From NCBI RefSeq assembly GCF_009674805.1, contig NZ_WKKI01000034.1, positions 1 to 43,630 of the forward strand: a stretch of DNA of 43,630 bases, written 5' to 3'. The position numbers were made by a program, and so were the translations under genes. The stretch is from Metabacillus lacus (GTDB lineage: Bacteria; Bacillota; Bacilli; Bacillales; Bacillaceae). Of the stretch, positions 26,647 through 34,955 are shown in pieces. The notes below the pieces were generated by a model, which worked only from the letters and a program-made list of their open reading frames with translations, searched no databases and had not been told where the DNA came from. Position 1 is the first letter of the stretch. Every line of letters begins with the position of its first letter.

Positions 26647-26754
26647 ATGTTAGACGCACTAATGACAGTTTTATTTTTTGGCCTTCCCTTATTGATGGTG
26701 GGTCTTGCGAAATGGTCTGCATCAGTTGTAACTCAAGGAGATGATCAATCATGA
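26647..26754 (+). CDS. 35-residue single-helix membrane peptide of the kdp operon
   Basis: A short frame beginning MLDALMTVLFFGLPLLMVGL and ending WSASVVTQGDDQS encodes one hydrophobic helix with a polar C-terminus. AAGTGGGGG precedes the ATG, and the stop overlaps the kdpF start as ATGA, which argues for real translation and coupling. It is not KdpF, which follows separately. Such an extra small membrane peptide might stabilise the KdpABC complex, by analogy with KdpF; that is inference. Confidence 0.7.
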   Translation: MLDALMTVLFFGLPLLMVGLAKWSASVVTQGDDQS

Positions 26755-26831
26755 TGGCAGTTCTGCTTGGGGCAGTCGCGTTGATGTCAGTCTACTTGCT
26801 TTATGTTTTACTCAATCCTGAAAAATTTTAA
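26751..26831 (+). CDS. kdpF: KdpF, small subunit of the potassium ATPase
   Basis: A 26-residue membrane peptide, MMAVLLGAVALMSVYLLYVL followed by LNPEKF. The helix and the Leu-xx-Pro-Glu-Lys-Phe ending are typical of KdpF, which stabilises KdpABC in the membrane. It overlaps the 35-aa gene by 4 nt; GGAGATGATC forms its ribosome-binding site. kdpA follows after 18 bases. It is well below usual gene-calling length. Confidence 0.9.
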   Translation: MMAVLLGAVALMSVYLLYVLLNPEKF

Positions 26832-26849
26832 TTCACGGAGGTAAATAAC

Positions 26850-28523
26850 GTGTTCACGACCATTCTTTCTATTGTAATAACCATACTGGCGGTCATCTTG
26901 CTTGCTAAGCCGACAGGTGTATATATGGCAAAAGCATTTAGTGATGAAAATACCGCCCTAAATAAACTATATGGGCCGTTTGAAAACTTCCTGTTCAAGC
27001 TCAGCGGCATTAAAAGAATAAATCAAACCTGGAAACAATACGCATTGGCATTAGTTCTAGCCAATGGATTCATGATTGTCCTTGTATACCTGGTTTTCCG
27101 CCTTCAAGGGGTCCTGCCGCTTAATCCAAGCAAGATTGTAGGAATGGAACCGACACTAGCGTTCAATACAGCAATCAGCTTCATGACCAATACGAATCTT
27201 CAGCACTATAGCGGGGAAAGCGGGCTTTCCTATTTGGCCCAGATGATCGGGATCCTGTTCATGATGTTTGCAGCTCCTGGTACAGCCCTGGCAGTTGTGA
27301 TGGCCTTCATGAGAGGTCTAGCTGGAAAGGAAATCGGCAACTTTTATACAGACTTGATTAGAGCGATTACAAGAGTCTTGCTTCCAATTGCTTTTGTATC
27401 CGGCTTGGTTCTTGTTGCACTGGGTGTTCCGCAAACTCTGGATCCGACCATAACAGCCCAGACAGTTGAAGGAGGCGACCAGAATATTGCTCGCGGTCCA
27501 GTAGGGGCTTTCCTATCAATTAAAGAATTGGGGAATAACGGTGGAGGATTCTTCGGAGTCAACTCGGCCCATCCTTTTGAAAATCCAAATGCAATCAGCA
27601 ACTTCATACAAATCTTATTGATGCTCCTGTTGCCGACAGCTACTCCTTTTGCCTATGGCCGGATGGTTGGCAATCCTAAGCAAGGCAGGGTGCTGTTTGT
27701 TTCCATGCTAATGATGTTTGTTCTGTTTGTCGGAATTGCTGTTACTTCTGAGTACCAGGGAAATCCAGTCCTGAATGCTCTTGGTGTAGAACACACCCAG
27801 GGAAGCCTGGAAGGCAAGGAAGTCCGTTTTGGTTCAGGCCTTTCAGCCTTGTATGCTGTAGTAACAACAGCTTCTGAAACAGGCGCAGTCAACAATATGC
27901 ACGATACAATGACCCCGCTCGGAGGACTGATGCCTCTGTCTGCGATGTTATTAAATACAATCTTTGGCGGAGTAGGAGCTGGCTTCATCAATGTGATCAT
28001 GTATGCGATGATCGCCGTATTCCTTTCAGGCCTGATGGTAGGCCGGACTCCAGAGTTCTTGGGGAAAAAGATTGAAGGCAGAGAAATGAAATTGATTGCC
28101 GTAACCCTTTTGATTCATCCGCTCCTGATTCTTGGAGCATCTGCTGTTGCCTTGTTTACTACAGTTGGAGCTGAAGCGATTTCCAATCCAGGTTTCCATG
28201 GTATCAGCCAGGTTGTATATGAGTACACATCCTCTGCAGCCAATAACGGTTCTGGCTTTGAGGGGTTAGGGGATAACACTCCGTTCTGGAACATATCAAC
28301 CGGATTGGTGATGTATATCGGAAGATTCTTTGGACTAGTAACGATGCTTGCTGTTGCCGGCTCGCTTGCTTCAAAGAAACTGGTACCGGAAACAGTTGGC
28401 ACCTTCCGTACTGACACTCCATTGTTTGGTGTCATTTTAATTGGAACCATTTTTATCGTCGGTGCACTTACATTCTTCCCAACAATCGTATTGGGACCAG
28501 TTGCCGAATATTTGACATTGTAG
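26850..28523 (+). CDS. kdpA: Potassium-translocating ATPase subunit KdpA
   Basis: Potassium-binding, channel-like subunit of the high-affinity KdpFABC pump, 557 residues and about ten membrane helices. Selectivity-filter-like loops of the superfamily of K+ transporters are visible: TNTNLQHYSGESGLS, GNNGGGFFGVNSAHPFENP, TASETGAVNNMHDTM and SSAANNGSGFEGLGDNTPFW. GTG 26850 follows CACGGAGGTAAATAAC. It belongs to the kdpFABC operon behind a c-di-AMP riboswitch, so it is expected to be off when c-di-AMP (and potassium) is high. Confidence 0.98.
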   Translation: MFTTILSIVITILAVILLAKPTGVYMAKAFSDENTALNKLYGPFENFLFKLSGIKRINQTWKQYALALVLANGFMIVLVYLVFRLQGVLPLNPSKIVGMEPTLAFNTAISFMTNTNLQHYSGESGLSYLAQMIGILFMMFAAPGTALAVVMAFMRGLAGKEIGNFYTDLIRAITRVLLPIAFVSGLVLVALGVPQTLDPTITAQTVEGGDQNIARGPVGAFLSIKELGNNGGGFFGVNSAHPFENPNAISNFIQILLMLLLPTATPFAYGRMVGNPKQGRVLFVSMLMMFVLFVGIAVTSEYQGNPVLNALGVEHTQGSLEGKEVRFGSGLSALYAVVTTASETGAVNNMHDTMTPLGGLMPLSAMLLNTIFGGVGAGFINVIMYAMIAVFLSGLMVGRTPEFLGKKIEGREMKLIAVTLLIHPLLILGASAVALFTTVGAEAISNPGFHGISQVVYEYTSSAANNGSGFEGLGDNTPFWNISTGLVMYIGRFFGLVTMLAVAGSLASKKLVPETVGTFRTDTPLFGVILIGTIFIVGALTFFPTIVLGPVAEYLTL

Positions 28524-28538
28524 ATTGGAGGATTCACG

Positions 28539-30686
28539 ATGGGTAATTATGCAGTCAAGGAAAAATCAACTGTGACAAAATTCCCGGTTCAGGGGATTGA
28601 ATCGAATTCCGGCAAGAGGCCAAATCCTGGATCTCCCAATCCGGAATATAAAAGGGATGAAAATAAAAAAGCGATGGATAAAGAATTGATTATGCAGGCT
28701 ATAAAAGAATCTTTTGTAAAGCTGGATCCGAGAAAAATGGTGAAAAATCCGATTATGTTTGTGGTGGAATTTGGGTTCTTTATCACACTGATCCTTTCGT
28801 TTGCTCCCGATCTATTTGGAAGCAGTGCGGTTGAACCCTGGTTTAATATTACTGTTTCCCTGATCCTGCTCTTCACTGTGCTATTTGCCAATTTTGCCGA
28901 AGCACTGGCAGAAGGCCGCGGAAAAGCTCAGGCAGATTCCTTAAAAAAATCGAAACAGGATATTATGGCAAACAAATTGAAGCCGAATGGCAAAACTGAA
29001 AATGTGGCTTCCCTGACCCTTCGCAAAGGCGATATTGTCATCGTATCCCAGGGGGAAATGATTCCTGGTGACGGAGAGGTAATTGCTGGGCTCGCTTCGG
29101 TGGATGAATCAACGATTACAGGTGAATCTGCACCAGTGATCAAAGAGGCAGGCGGTGACTTTAACTCCGTTACAGGCGGAACGAAGGTGATCAGTGACCA
29201 GATTAAGGTTCGCATCACAAGCGATCCAGGAGAATCCTTCCTCGATCGGATGATTTCTCTCGTTGAAGGGGCCGAACGCCAAAAAACACCGAATGAAATT
29301 GCTTTGAACACCGTTTTGACTAGTTTGACCCTGATCTTCATGATTGTTGTTGTGGCAATGCCGTTCTTTACCAATTATCTTGGGTTCCAGCTTGAAATTC
29401 CGGTCTTGATCGCACTGCTCGTCTGCTTGATTCCAACGACCATCGGCGGGTTGCTTTCAGCTATTGGTATTGCCGGTATGGACCGGGTTACCCAGTTCAA
29501 CGTTCTGGCGATGTCTGGTAAAGCAGTGGAAGCAGCTGGTGACATTAATACCATCATCTTGGATAAAACCGGAACGATCACTTTTGGAAACAGAATGGCC
29601 AGTGATTTTATTACAACAGGAGAAGTTACAAAGGATAAGTTGTCACATTGGACAGCACTAAGCTCACTTCAGGATGAAACTCCCGAAGGCCGGTCGGTTA
29701 TCGAATTGCTGAACCAGAAAGGGTTTCGAATTGATAAATCTGCAGTAAATGGCGGAAATATCATTGAATTCAAAGCCGAAACAAGAATGAGCGGTGTTGA
29801 TCTGCCAGATGGCCGGAAAGTAAGAAAAGGAGCGGTGGATGCCGTGAAAAATTGGGTGAAATCCCAGGGCGGCCGGATACCGGAAGATTTGGACCAGAAG
29901 ACAGAAGAGATAGCTAGAGAAGGAGGCACGCCTCTTGCTGTGGCAGTTGACAATCAAATCTACGGGTTGATTTATTTGAAGGATACAGTAAAGCCCGGTA
30001 TGCGTGAACGATTTGACCAGCTTAGGAAAATGGGCATTAAGACGGTCATGTGTACAGGTGACAATCCGCTAACAGCTGCAACCATTGCCAAAGAAGCCGG
30101 AGTGGATGAATTCATTGCAGAGTGCAAACCTGAAGATAAAATTGACGTCATTAAATATGAACAAAATCAGGGCAAACTCGTTGCGATGACAGGTGATGGC
30201 ACCAATGATGCTCCAGCACTTGCCCAAGCCGACGTAGGCCTGGCTATGAATAGCGGGACAACGGCTGCAAAAGAAGCAGCCAACATGGTCGACCTGGATT
30301 CAAACCCGACTAAGATCATCGAAGTCGTTTCCATTGGAAAACAGCTGCTGATGACCCGCGGTGCCTTGACAACCTTCAGTATCGCAAATGATGTAGCAAA
30401 GTATTTTGCGATTATCCCGGCGATGTTCTTGCTTGCCATTCCGGAAATGGATGCATTGAATGTCATGAGGCTTGATTCACCTATGTCAGCCATACTATCG
30501 GCGCTGATTTTTAACGCGGTCATCATACCGCTCCTGATACCATTGGCGATGAAGGGTGTTTCCTATAAGCCGATGAGTTCCAATGCGCTATTGAAGAGGA
30601 ACTTGACTATTTATGGACTCGGTGGCGTTCTTGTTCCATTCATCGGCATCAAATTGATTGATATCGCGATCTCACTGTTCATATAA
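28539..30686 (+). CDS. kdpB: Potassium-translocating ATPase subunit KdpB (P-type ATPase)
   Basis: Catalytic subunit of KdpFABC. It has 715 residues, with about 45 residues of polar N-terminal extension before the usual region ([18 protein letters not shown]). The actuator loop is [11 protein letters not shown], the phosphorylated Asp is in [14 protein letters not shown], and the hinge is [23 protein letters not shown] includes the Ser position that in E. coli KdpB is inhibited by phosphorylation (TGES162). A GGAGG site stands before ATG 28539; a shorter start near [11 protein letters not shown] is possible. Confidence 0.98.
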   Translation: MGNYAVKEKSTVTKFPVQGIESNSGKRPNPGSPNPEYKRDENKKAMDKELIMQAIKESFVKLDPRKMVKNPIMFVVEFGFFITLILSFAPDLFGSSAVEPWFNITVSLILLFTVLFANFAEALAEGRGKAQADSLKKSKQDIMANKLKPNGKTENVASLTLRKGDIVIVSQGEMIPGDGEVIAGLASVDESTITGESAPVIKEAGGDFNSVTGGTKVISDQIKVRITSDPGESFLDRMISLVEGAERQKTPNEIALNTVLTSLTLIFMIVVVAMPFFTNYLGFQLEIPVLIALLVCLIPTTIGGLLSAIGIAGMDRVTQFNVLAMSGKAVEAAGDINTIILDKTGTITFGNRMASDFITTGEVTKDKLSHWTALSSLQDETPEGRSVIELLNQKGFRIDKSAVNGGNIIEFKAETRMSGVDLPDGRKVRKGAVDAVKNWVKSQGGRIPEDLDQKTEEIAREGGTPLAVAVDNQIYGLIYLKDTVKPGMRERFDQLRKMGIKTVMCTGDNPLTAATIAKEAGVDEFIAECKPEDKIDVIKYEQNQGKLVAMTGDGTNDAPALAQADVGLAMNSGTTAAKEAANMVDLDSNPTKIIEVVSIGKQLLMTRGALTTFSIANDVAKYFAIIPAMFLLAIPEMDALNVMRLDSPMSAILSALIFNAVIIPLLIPLAMKGVSYKPMSSNALLKRNLTIYGLGGVLVPFIGIKLIDIAISLFI

Positions 30687-30725
30687 GCACGTCAAAACTT
30701 TATTGAAGAAAGCAGGGATTTTAAA

Positions 30726-31304
30726 ATGAAAGAAACCCAGGGTATGTTCGGCCCAATCATCAGGATGAGTTTTGTCATCATGCTTCTTTGCGGATTGGGC
30801 TATCCATTAGTCTCAACAGGTATTGCCCAGGCTGTAATGAAGGATAAAGCAGATGGAAGCCTAATATATGACGAGAACAATAAAGTAATAGGCTCTGAAT
30901 TAATCGGCCAGTCCTTTACAGACCCAGGATTTTTCCATGGCCGGACCTCAAGTATTGAATATGATGCTGCCGGTTCAGGATCCAACAACTTTGCACCATC
31001 AAATGCCGATATGATTGAGCGGACGAAACAGGCTGTCGAACTATGGAGAAAAGACAATCCGAACACTCCTGTTAGTGAAGTGCCGATTGATTTGATCACC
31101 AACTCTGGTTCCGGTCTCGACCCGCACATCAGCCCTGAAGCAGCCCTTGCACAAGTCAATCGGGTTTCCGAACAAACAGGCATTAACCAGGAAAAATTAA
31201 AGGAACTAATTGAGGAAAATACACAAGGCAGGGAACTAGGGCTGTTTGGCGAGAAACGAGTCAATGTCCTTAAATTGAATTTAGATCTAAAAAAACAACT
31301 ATAA
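30726..31304 (+). CDS. kdpC: Potassium-translocating ATPase subunit KdpC
   Basis: A 192-residue subunit with one N-terminal membrane helix ([20 protein letters not shown]) and a periplasmic-type soluble domain. Family motifs are [28 protein letters not shown] and [18 protein letters not shown]. It is the last structural subunit gene; a very stable hairpin follows 14 bases after the stop. Confidence 0.97.
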   Translation: MKETQGMFGPIIRMSFVIMLLCGLGYPLVSTGIAQAVMKDKADGSLIYDENNKVIGSELIGQSFTDPGFFHGRTSSIEYDAAGSGSNNFAPSNADMIERTKQAVELWRKDNPNTPVSEVPIDLITNSGSGLDPHISPEAALAQVNRVSEQTGINQEKLKELIEENTQGRELGLFGEKRVNVLKLNLDLKKQL

Positions 31305-31318
31305 CAGTTGAATGACAC

Positions 31319-31350
31319 GGCACTCGCAAAGTTTTTCATTTGCGAGTGCC
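31319..31350 (+). other. Perfect 12-bp hairpin after kdpC without U tract
   Basis: GGCACTCGCAAA (31319-31330) pairs perfectly with TTTGCGAGTGCC (31339-31350) across an 8-base loop. AATTGACG follows, so it is not a standard terminator. It may protect the 3' end of a processed kdpFABC mRNA or set the lower expression of kdpD and the CBS gene. Confidence 0.7.
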
Positions 31351-31384
31351 AATTGACGTTAAATAAGAAGATGGGGGGTACAAC

Positions 31385-31791
31385 ATGTTTAGGTCTTATC
31401 TAAAAAAACTTAAATTACGGTCACCCAAAATTCAATTGCATGTAAACCAACCTGTCTATACACCGTCAGATATTATAACCGGGCATGTGGAGGTTTCAGG
31501 CAGAGAGCTCGACTGCAAAATAAGGGGGGTTACGATATCGAATTGATCATCATCAAGAACAGGAGCTATCGAAAGGAATTGTTAAGACGAAGATCTGTTT
31601 TGTGTTCCCATCCAAGCACATCGGGTAATATTGAAGTCCTGCCTTTTGTTCTGGCAATTTCGAATGGAAAGTTGCCAGACGTTGAAAACCGTAATTTTGT
31701 GATAAGAGTTTGTATCGCCTTTTCCGATTCCCGGGTTGTGATTAAGCGATACCCTATAATGATAAAAGCCCAAATCGTGAAGATGAGGTGA
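31385..31791 (+). pseudogene. Frameshifted Spo0M/arrestin-like gene remnant
   Basis: A good GGGGGG site and ATG (31385) begin MFRSYLKKLKLRSPKIQLHV, then NQPVYTPSDIITGHVEVSG, like the N-terminus of Spo0M-type arrestin-fold proteins, but the frame stops at 31545 after about 53 codons. Similar sequence resumes in a second frame (LSKGIVKTKICFVFPSKHIG, to about 31627) and a third (IEVLPFVLAISNGKLPD...VIRVCIAFSDSR, to 31791). At least two frameshifts are needed. It sits between kdpC and kdpD. The Spo0M assignment is by pattern only. Confidence 0.55.
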
Positions 31792-31796
31792 TCTCT

Positions 31797-32942
31797 TTGA
31801 AGGAAAGCCATCCTTATTTCAAGAGAAAGACCCCTGAGGAACTTTTAGATGAAATTGCTTTGTCCAATCGGGGAAAACTTAAGCTGTATGTCGGAGCGGC
31901 ACCAGGAGTCGGGAAAACATATAAAATGCTGCAGGATGCTCTTGACTTGCGAAAGGAAGGCAAAGATATTGTCATCGGTCTTATTGAAACACATGGAAGA
32001 AAAGATACCGAAGAGCAAATAAAAGATCTGGAGTTTGTTCCTTTACTGCCGATTTCCTATAAAGACAGGACCTTTTATGAAGTGAATGTAAAAGCAATCA
32101 TAGAAAGGAATCCTGAATTCATTGTCATTGATGAATTGGCACATAGCAATATTACTGGCTCCAAACACTTAAAAAGGTATATGGATGTAGAAGAAATTCT
32201 CCAGGCCGGCATAAATGTCCTGTCTGCGGTCAATATTCAGCATTTGGAAAGCGTGAATGATATTGTCCAGCAAATCACGGGAGTAAAGGTCCGGGAACGC
32301 ATTCCAGATACCTTTCTTTCAAAAGCCAATGAAATCCAGCTGATTGATGTGACACCCGAGACTTTAAGAAAAAGGCTGTCAGAGGGGAAAATTTATACTC
32401 GTGATAAAATCGAACGAAGCCTAACCCATTTTTTCACCACAGCCAATCTTTCCGCTTTACGGGAGTTAGCATTAAGGGAGGTAGCTGATGATGTAGATGA
32501 AAGGATAGAGCAAATCAGCAGGGAAGTAGTAAATGGGCCAATTGGTGTAAATGAGAAAATTCTTGTTTGCATCCACTATGGCCCAACGGCTGAGAAGCTG
32601 ATAAGGAGGGGATGGCGCATGGCCAACCGCTTGAAGGCAAATATGTATATTTTGACGGTCGTTGATGAGGCAGGTAAGAACGATCCGCAGAAAGAACAAA
32701 AAATGAAGGAATGGACAAAACTTGCGGAACAATTTAATGCAACGTTTATAATAGAAGAAAAAAAGCACAGAAAACCTGCAACTGTGATTGTTGAAGTAGC
32801 AAAAAGATATAATATTACACAAATTTTGTTAGGGCAGTCGGCAAGAACCCGATGGGATGAAATTCGCAAGGGTTCAATTGTAAATATGATTATGAGGGAC
32901 ACCTCCAACATTGATATCCACATCGTTGCAGATGGCAGGTAG
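31797..32942 (+). CDS. kdpD: Short KdpD (sensor/USP domains only, no histidine kinase)
   Basis: About 381 residues from TTG 31797 (the in-frame GTG at 31788 lies within the GAGGTGATC ribosome-binding site). The N-terminal KdpD domain has Walker A GAAPGVGKTYKML and Walker B FIVIDELAHSN. A universal-stress-protein (USP) domain follows (EKILVCIHYGPTAEKLIRRG to the end, with ILLGQSARTRW). The membrane helices, GAF and histidine kinase domains of full KdpD are absent, and the stop is clean with no kinase remains downstream. In S. aureus the KdpD USP domain binds c-di-AMP, so this short form probably acts as a c-di-AMP or potassium receptor without a KdpE partner. Confidence 0.93.
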   Translation: MKESHPYFKRKTPEELLDEIALSNRGKLKLYVGAAPGVGKTYKMLQDALDLRKEGKDIVIGLIETHGRKDTEEQIKDLEFVPLLPISYKDRTFYEVNVKAIIERNPEFIVIDELAHSNITGSKHLKRYMDVEEILQAGINVLSAVNIQHLESVNDIVQQITGVKVRERIPDTFLSKANEIQLIDVTPETLRKRLSEGKIYTRDKIERSLTHFFTTANLSALRELALREVADDVDERIEQISREVVNGPIGVNEKILVCIHYGPTAEKLIRRGWRMANRLKANMYILTVVDEAGKNDPQKEQKMKEWTKLAEQFNATFIIEEKKHRKPATVIVEVAKRYNITQILLGQSARTRWDEIRKGSIVNMIMRDTSNIDIHIVADGR

Positions 32943-32959
32943 AAAGGGAAGAACAAAAA

Positions 32960-33397
32960 TTGAATATCGCATTTTTTCTGATTCCAAAAAAGGAAGTAGC
33001 ATTTATCCAAAAAGAATCAACCATGCGTCAGGCACTGGAGAAGATGGAATACCACCACTACACTGCGGTCCCCCTTCTTACAAGAGAAGGGAAATATGCA
33101 GGCACCTTGACCGAAGGGGACCTTTTATGGAAGATGAAAAACACACCCAATCTTAGTTTTCAAGATACATCTAGGGTCCAGCTTAAGGATGTCCCTCTCC
33201 GGAGAAGCTATGAATCAATTTCTGTAAGTGCAGAAATGGAAGACATCATCTCAGTTGCAATGGAACAGAACTTTGTCCCTGTAGTTGATGACAATTCTGT
33301 TTTTATAGGTATCATCAGAAGAAGAGAGATTATCGAATATTGTGCTGAGCATATCATTCATCTCTCTCTCAAAAATAAAAAGAGGAAGAGCAAATAA
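32960..33397 (+). CDS. CBS-domain protein, DarB/CbpB-like
   Basis: A 145-residue cytoplasmic protein of two CBS motifs: one about residues 12-60 (TMRQALEKMEYHHYTAVPLL, YAGTLTEGDLL) and one about 80-130 (QNFVPVVDDNSVFIGIIRRR). The arrangement, with KDVPLRR before the second motif and the IIRRREIIEY ending, resembles B. subtilis DarB/CbpB (YkuL), which binds c-di-AMP and then releases the stringent-response enzyme Rel and pyruvate carboxylase. TTG 32960 follows AAAGGGAAGAAC, 17 bases after kdpD. Adenine-nucleotide binding is an alternative. It ends the operon. Confidence 0.85.
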   Translation: MNIAFFLIPKKEVAFIQKESTMRQALEKMEYHHYTAVPLLTREGKYAGTLTEGDLLWKMKNTPNLSFQDTSRVQLKDVPLRRSYESISVSAEMEDIISVAMEQNFVPVVDDNSVFIGIIRRREIIEYCAEHIIHLSLKNKKRKSK

Positions 33398-33494
33398 GAA
33401 CTGCTCTTTCCCTAAGCTTGGATGGATAGCACCTTCTTGGAATCAGAGCCGGTTAAAATAACTCTGTTTATTATGGTTAGTAGGAGGAATATTG

Positions 33495-33596
33495 ATGAGG
33501 TTTAGGGAGATAGCTCCGCAAAGTGCAGTCGGTTTGTTTCTAGGCATGTTTTTTTTCGAGGATTTTCTTGTACCTAAATCATGTAAACAGATCTGA
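33495..33596 (+). CDS. Short unidentified reading frame (33 residues)
   Basis: The frame MRFREIAPQSAVGLFLGMFF ending FEDFLVPKSCKQI has an excellent TAGGAGGAATATTG site but then stops quickly. It may be the start of a truncated gene or a small membrane peptide. I recognise no family. Confidence 0.35.
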   Translation: MRFREIAPQSAVGLFLGMFFFEDFLVPKSCKQI

Positions 33597-33686
33597 AATT
33601 AAGTTATTACATTGGAATGATTTGCACCCTTCATTTTTTGCTGCTGTTATTTGTATATTATCTATTGTGTTAATGACGCTCTATAA

Positions 33687-33727
33687 TGTCCTAAAACTGA
33701 CGGCTCATTTTGTCCTAAACTTGACGG
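33687..33727. repeat. Direct repeat resembling an IS terminus
   Basis: TGTCCTAAAACTGACGG (33687-33703) and TGTCCTAAACTTGACGG (33711-33727) are 24 bases apart and differ at one position. Closely spaced copies like this are common at ends of some insertion sequences. No transposase is near, so this would be only an end remnant. Confidence 0.4.
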
Positions 33728-33781
33728 ATTTATTGCCGCTTAAAGGTAAGAAGGGAGGCTTTTCAGTCCTCCCCAAAACAT

Positions 33782-34021
33782 CTATAAATCTACTTCATAG
33801 GTTTCATTTTGCTTCAAATAAAATTGGACTTCATGACTGCCGGTGATTATGTACCAGTCTCTACCAAGCTCAAGGCGGCATGACAGCACCTTGCCATAAC
33901 CAAGGTTTAGATTGAAACATTCTCCACACCCCAGTTTGTAATCTCTTTGATTTCCCCAATCAACAATCCAACAATCAAGTTTCTCATCAAAGTACATACT
34001 CTTCCAACGGCTACTCTTCAT
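33782..34021 (-). CDS. DUF5348-like small protein
   Basis: A 79-residue protein with the pattern of DUF5348: a beta-rich N-terminus (SMYFDEKLDCWIVDWGN), a central LGCGECFNLNL block, then SCRLELGRDWYIITG. Function is unknown; members occur singly in Firmicutes genomes and mobile regions. GAAGGAG precedes the ATG. It lies just downstream of the ABC transporter operon on the same strand, but 26 bases apart. Confidence 0.6.
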   Translation of the reverse strand: MKSSRWKSMYFDEKLDCWIVDWGNQRDYKLGCGECFNLNLGYGKVLSCRLELGRDWYIITGSHEVQFYLKQNETYEVDL

Positions 34022-34047
34022 GCAAGTTCTCCTTCAATCACCTTCTG

Positions 34048-34230
34048 TTATTGATGATTATTTTTCTTTTGTTTACTGTATTCAAAAAATGTTACTGAAA
34101 AAACTAGTAAGAAAATAATTGAGATAATAAATGTATCTTTGTAGTTATTATTGAGTATGGAAATAATAAAAGGAGGTATTACAAATAAAGTGAAAATTAA
34201 TGATACTGAAAAGAACAATTTTCTACTCAC
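34048..34230 (-). CDS. Small two-helix membrane protein, third gene of ABC operon
   Basis: A 60-residue protein with two hydrophobic helices (LFFSVSLIFTLFVIPPFIIS and FIISIIFLLVFSVTFF) and a basic tail. Its GTG start shares one base with the stop of the ABC ATPase gene (TAGTG), indicating coupling. No family is recognised; small immunity or accessory membrane proteins are common in such operons. Confidence 0.7.
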   Translation of the reverse strand: MSRKLFFSVSLIFTLFVIPPFIISILNNNYKDTFIISIIFLLVFSVTFFEYSKQKKNNHQ

Positions 34231-34943
34231 TATTTATCATCACCTCCTGTTAATGTCAGTATAAAGTATTCTTCTAAATTCGATGCTTCAAGAATAGATG
34301 ATACCTCAATGTCTTTTCTCATTATTTCTCCATTGTTAATTAATATGATCGAGTCACAGAACGCTTGTGCAACCTCAAGCTGATGAGTAGATAAAAGGAT
34401 GGAATTACCTTGTCTTACATACTCTTTTAATATGGTTTTTACCTTTATCATATTAATCGGATCTATTCCGGATATGAATTCATCTAGAAGCAGCAACTTA
34501 GGGCTATTTAGCAAAGTAGTCAAAAGAGAAAGCTTTTTTTTATTGCCTAGTGATAAGCTACTGATTTTCTTTCCTATTTCAGACTTCAAATCATACTTTT
34601 CAATTAATTCTACTATCTGTTCTTTACTGTAGGTTAAATTGAAGATATCCAGGGTGAATGTTATGTATTCAAGCCCTGTTAGTTCCTCATACAGAAATGG
34701 ATAATCAGGTATAAAGGTTACATTCTCCTTTGATGAAACAAGAGGAACGTTATCGATTGTTATCCTTCCAGAATCTGCAGTTATCAACCCTGAAGCAATT
34801 TTTAATGTGGTGGTCTTTCCAGCCCCATTTTGGCCAAGGAAAGCGACTATTTTACCCTTAGGTATCTCAAAGGATATTTTATTCAATATTCTTTTCTGTT
34901 CAAAATTCTTACACACTTCCTCAAACTTCATTAATGACGACAC
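34230..34943 (-). CDS. ABC transporter ATP-binding protein
   Basis: A 237-residue nucleotide-binding subunit. Walker A is GQNGAGKTTTLK (about residue 36), the signature reads SLSLGNKKKLSLL in place of LSGGQ, and Walker B is LLLLDEFISGIDP; the switch His is in LLSTHQLE. The degenerate signature (SLGNKKK) is typical of exporters with single large permeases of the ABC-2 kind. GTG 34943 follows GAGGAGGAG. It follows the large permease gene by 12 bases. Confidence 0.92.
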   Translation of the reverse strand: MSSLMKFEEVCKNFEQKRILNKISFEIPKGKIVAFLGQNGAGKTTTLKIASGLITADSGRITIDNVPLVSSKENVTFIPDYPFLYEELTGLEYITFTLDIFNLTYSKEQIVELIEKYDLKSEIGKKISSLSLGNKKKLSLLTTLLNSPKLLLLDEFISGIDPINMIKVKTILKEYVRQGNSILLSTHQLEVAQAFCDSIILINNGEIMRKDIEVSSILEASNLEEYFILTLTGGDDK

Positions 34944-34955
34944 ATGTTCTCCTCC

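Noticed and set aside
31543-31791. Independent 82-residue gene between kdpC and kdpD
   Set aside because: It lacks its own ribosome-binding site and reads as the third frame-shifted piece of the Spo0M-like remnant.
31797-33397. KdpD broken by a frameshift with the kinase half downstream
   Set aside because: The stop follows the end of the USP domain directly, the next gene is an intact CBS protein, and no histidine-kinase motif is found in any frame up to 34 kb.
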